Source: SAR116 cluster bacterium AG-426-I14
GTDB lineage: Bacteria > Pseudomonadota > Alphaproteobacteria > Puniceispirillales > Marisalimonadaceae
Length of the DNA stretch: 64,000 nt
NCBI GenBank assembly: GCA_003210055.1
Contig: QCNS01000006.1
Location: 1 to 64,000 of the forward strand
Direction: 5' to 3'
Shown: piece after piece, positions 62,624 through 64,000 of the stretch
Position numbering within the stretch: the stretch's first letter is position 1
Layout: every line of letters starts with the position of its first letter
Notes under the pieces: model-generated
The model's input: the letters and a program-made list of their open reading frames with translations, nothing else
What the model was told of the DNA's origin: nothing
Database searches by the model: none
Translations under genes and position numbers: made by a program

Positions 62624-64000
62624 TTAACTGGCTTCACGCATTTCAACTGCTTTTTCTAAATCTACGGACAAAATTTTACTTATTCCTCTTTCTTGCATTG
62701 TTACCCCAAGCAATCTATTCATTTTGGCCATCGTTAGTCTGTGATGTGTTACAATTATAAAATTTATTTTATTTTCTTCAACTAGCTCATTTAATAATTC
62801 ACAAAAAAGATTAACATTTGTGTCATCTAAAGCTGCATCAACTTCATCTAATATACATAACGGTGATGGATTGCACAAAAAAACAGAAAAGATTAGTGAT
62901 ATTGAAGTAAGTGCTTGTTCTCCTCCAGAGAGTAGAGACAAATTTTGCATTTTTTTACCAGGTGGACTGGCATATATTTCAAGTCCAGATTGAAGTGGGT
63001 CTTCTGAGCCAACCAATTTTAATTCAGCATTACCTCCGTTAAATAATTTTTTAAATAGATATTTAAAATTCATATTAACTTTATTAAAACTTTTCTCAAG
63101 TCTTTGCCTCCCTTCTTTATTAAGTTCTACAATAGCTTTGTTTAACTTTTCTATAGCTTTATTTAGATCATCACGCTCAGATTTCATTTCTAGCAATTTT
63201 TTGCTAGATTCCTCAATTTCTATCTCTGCCCTTAAATTTACAGCACCAATATTTTCTCTTTCATTTAATAATTTATTTAATTTAATTTGTAATGATTCAA
63301 TATTATCTGAACTCAAGTCTAGTTGATCAATATTTTGTGATTCTATTATATTATGAAAGTTTTCAATCTTAACTCCAAGTTTTTCATTAAGTCTTTCTTC
63401 AAGGTTTTTAAACTTTAATTGGACTGCTTCGATTAGCGATTCTGCCCTAACTTTTTCTTCCCTATGATGTATTAAGTTAGATTCCTCTAATTTTTGATGT
63501 TTTTCAATTTCTCTTAATTCATTTTCTTTCAAAACTAAATTATCACTAGATTTCTTAAATTCATCTAATGCTATCTCTAATTTACTTTCAATAACCTTTA
63601 TTTTTTTTTGTAAGTCACTAGGTTGTTTATCAACATCTTTTAATTGATCATTAATTATATTTAGTTTTTTATTTATAATTTGTAATCTTGATAAACTATT
63701 TTTCTTTCTTTCTTCCCAATTTTTTATTTGCACTAGCATTTGGTCCATGTTTTTCTTTCTATACTCTTCCTGAGAATTAAGATGTTTTTCATGTGAAAGA
63801 GCTTCTTCAAATTCATTTTTTATAATCTCAAAACTATTTCTTATCTTTAATTCTTCAGCTTGAAGTGATGGAAGGTTATTAAAATCATCTGAATGTAATT
63901 CTAATAATTTTAATTTGTTAATAATTTCTTTCTTTGATCTCTCAAGTTCTGTTAATAAAATTTTATTAGAATTAAGCCTTGATTCTATAACTGACAAATC
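62624..64000 (-). CDS. smc: Chromosome segregation protein SMC, C-terminal part (partial)
   Basis: About 458 residues of the C-terminal half; the frame is open to the end of the window, so the N-terminal head and hinge lie beyond it. The visible part is a long coiled coil (to about 300) followed by the C-terminal ATPase head with LSLLSGGEQALTSISLIF (signature) and LCILDEVDAALDDTNV (Walker B and D loop), then FIIVTHHRLTMAKM. SMC compacts and separates chromosomes with ScpAB. It directly precedes the F0 operon on the same strand. Confidence 0.93.
   Translation of the reverse strand, partial: DLSVIESRLNSNKILLTELERSKKEIINKLKLLELHSDDFNNLPSLQAEELKIRNSFEIIKNEFEEALSHEKHLNSQEEYRKKNMDQMLVQIKNWEERKKNSLSRLQIINKKLNIINDQLKDVDKQPSDLQKKIKVIESKLEIALDEFKKSSDNLVLKENELREIEKHQKLEESNLIHHREEKVRAESLIEAVQLKFKNLEERLNEKLGVKIENFHNIIESQNIDQLDLSSDNIESLQIKLNKLLNERENIGAVNLRAEIEIEESSKKLLEMKSERDDLNKAIEKLNKAIVELNKEGRQRLEKSFNKVNMNFKYLFKKLFNGGNAELKLVGSEDPLQSGLEIYASPPGKKMQNLSLLSGGEQALTSISLIFSVFLCNPSPLCILDEVDAALDDTNVNLFCELLNELVEENKINFIIVTHHRLTMAKMNRLLGVTMQERGISKILSVDLEKAVEMREAS

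Overview
The window is a gene-dense, very AT-rich (roughly 30% GC by eye) stretch of a marine alphaproteobacterial chromosome. The lineage call rests on several things: the heme-copper oxidase order ctaC-ctaD-ctaB-small protein-ctaG-ctaE-surf1 followed by thrC and an M16 peptidase; ispH-thrB-rnhA; an F0 operon with a split b/b' pair standing apart from F1; a BamF-like DUF3035 lipoprotein; the FGSR-type short phosphatidylserine decarboxylase; and a blue-tuned proteorhodopsin with a retinal-synthesis cassette. These traits suit an open-ocean, streamlined group (SAR11-like or another low-GC marine alphaproteobacterium); I cannot name the genus from sequence alone. Spacing is tight, many genes overlap by 4-8 bases, and no gap without a gene exceeds 300 bases. 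I see no IS elements, prophage, CRISPR array or rRNA. There is one tRNA, tRNA-Leu(CAA).

Layout. 1-3.2 kb: tail of an RND efflux pump, then mocA and a broken xdhC (molybdenum hydroxylase maturation), then bioY and a rhodanese. 2.9-4.8 kb: a small accessory pocket with a secreted three-repeat protein flanked by two short hypotheticals. 4.9-11.5 kb: psd-pssA (phosphatidylethanolamine synthesis), an S58 peptidase, moaA, an esterase, an HNH protein, coq7, dsbB and a DedA-like protein. 11.6-15 kb: tRNA-Leu, a lipoprotein, glutathione-related enzymes (glutathionyl-hydroquinone reductase and a frameshifted chaC) and MscS. 15-26 kb: ribF, ileS, lspA, bamF-like, mutL, frameshifted rsmD, a pseudouridine synthase, tadA, purD, xseA. 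26-34 kb: a lipid A/LPS block (lpxL-like, lpxK, waaA, DUF374 acyltransferase, MsbA-like exporter), a Cys-X5-Arg phosphatase and pmbA. 34-35.7 kb: argC and an unrecognised partner. 36-41 kb: proteorhodopsin, crtI, crtB, crtY, blh. 41-45.6 kb: ubiA, rsmE, gshA, tldD. 45.8-54.2 kb: the cytochrome oxidase operon running into thrC and a processing-peptidase-like protein. 54-60 kb: yqgE, dsbD-like, peroxiredoxin, rnhA, thrB, ispH, a lipoprotein. 60-64 kb: atpF, atpF', atpE, atpB, atpI and the C-terminal part of smc.

How it fits together. Proteorhodopsin pumps protons using retinal made from phytoene by crtB/crtI/crtY/blh; the cassette has no crtE, so geranylgeranyl diphosphate must come from elsewhere. 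The oxidase and F0 genes nearby belong to the same proton economy. Proteorhodopsin carries its own strong ribosome site and a perfect terminator before crtI, which would let opsin be made in excess of the pigment enzymes.

Most unusual: four single-base frame breaks in otherwise recognisable genes (two in xdhC, one in chaC, one in rsmD). Three of them sit exactly on nine-base A/T runs. Either this is a homopolymer error signature in the assembly or it is real slippage or decay; only reads can tell. The other points worth a second look are the repeat protein that stops just inside a fourth repeat, an inverted repeat before bioY, and the unassigned argC partner.
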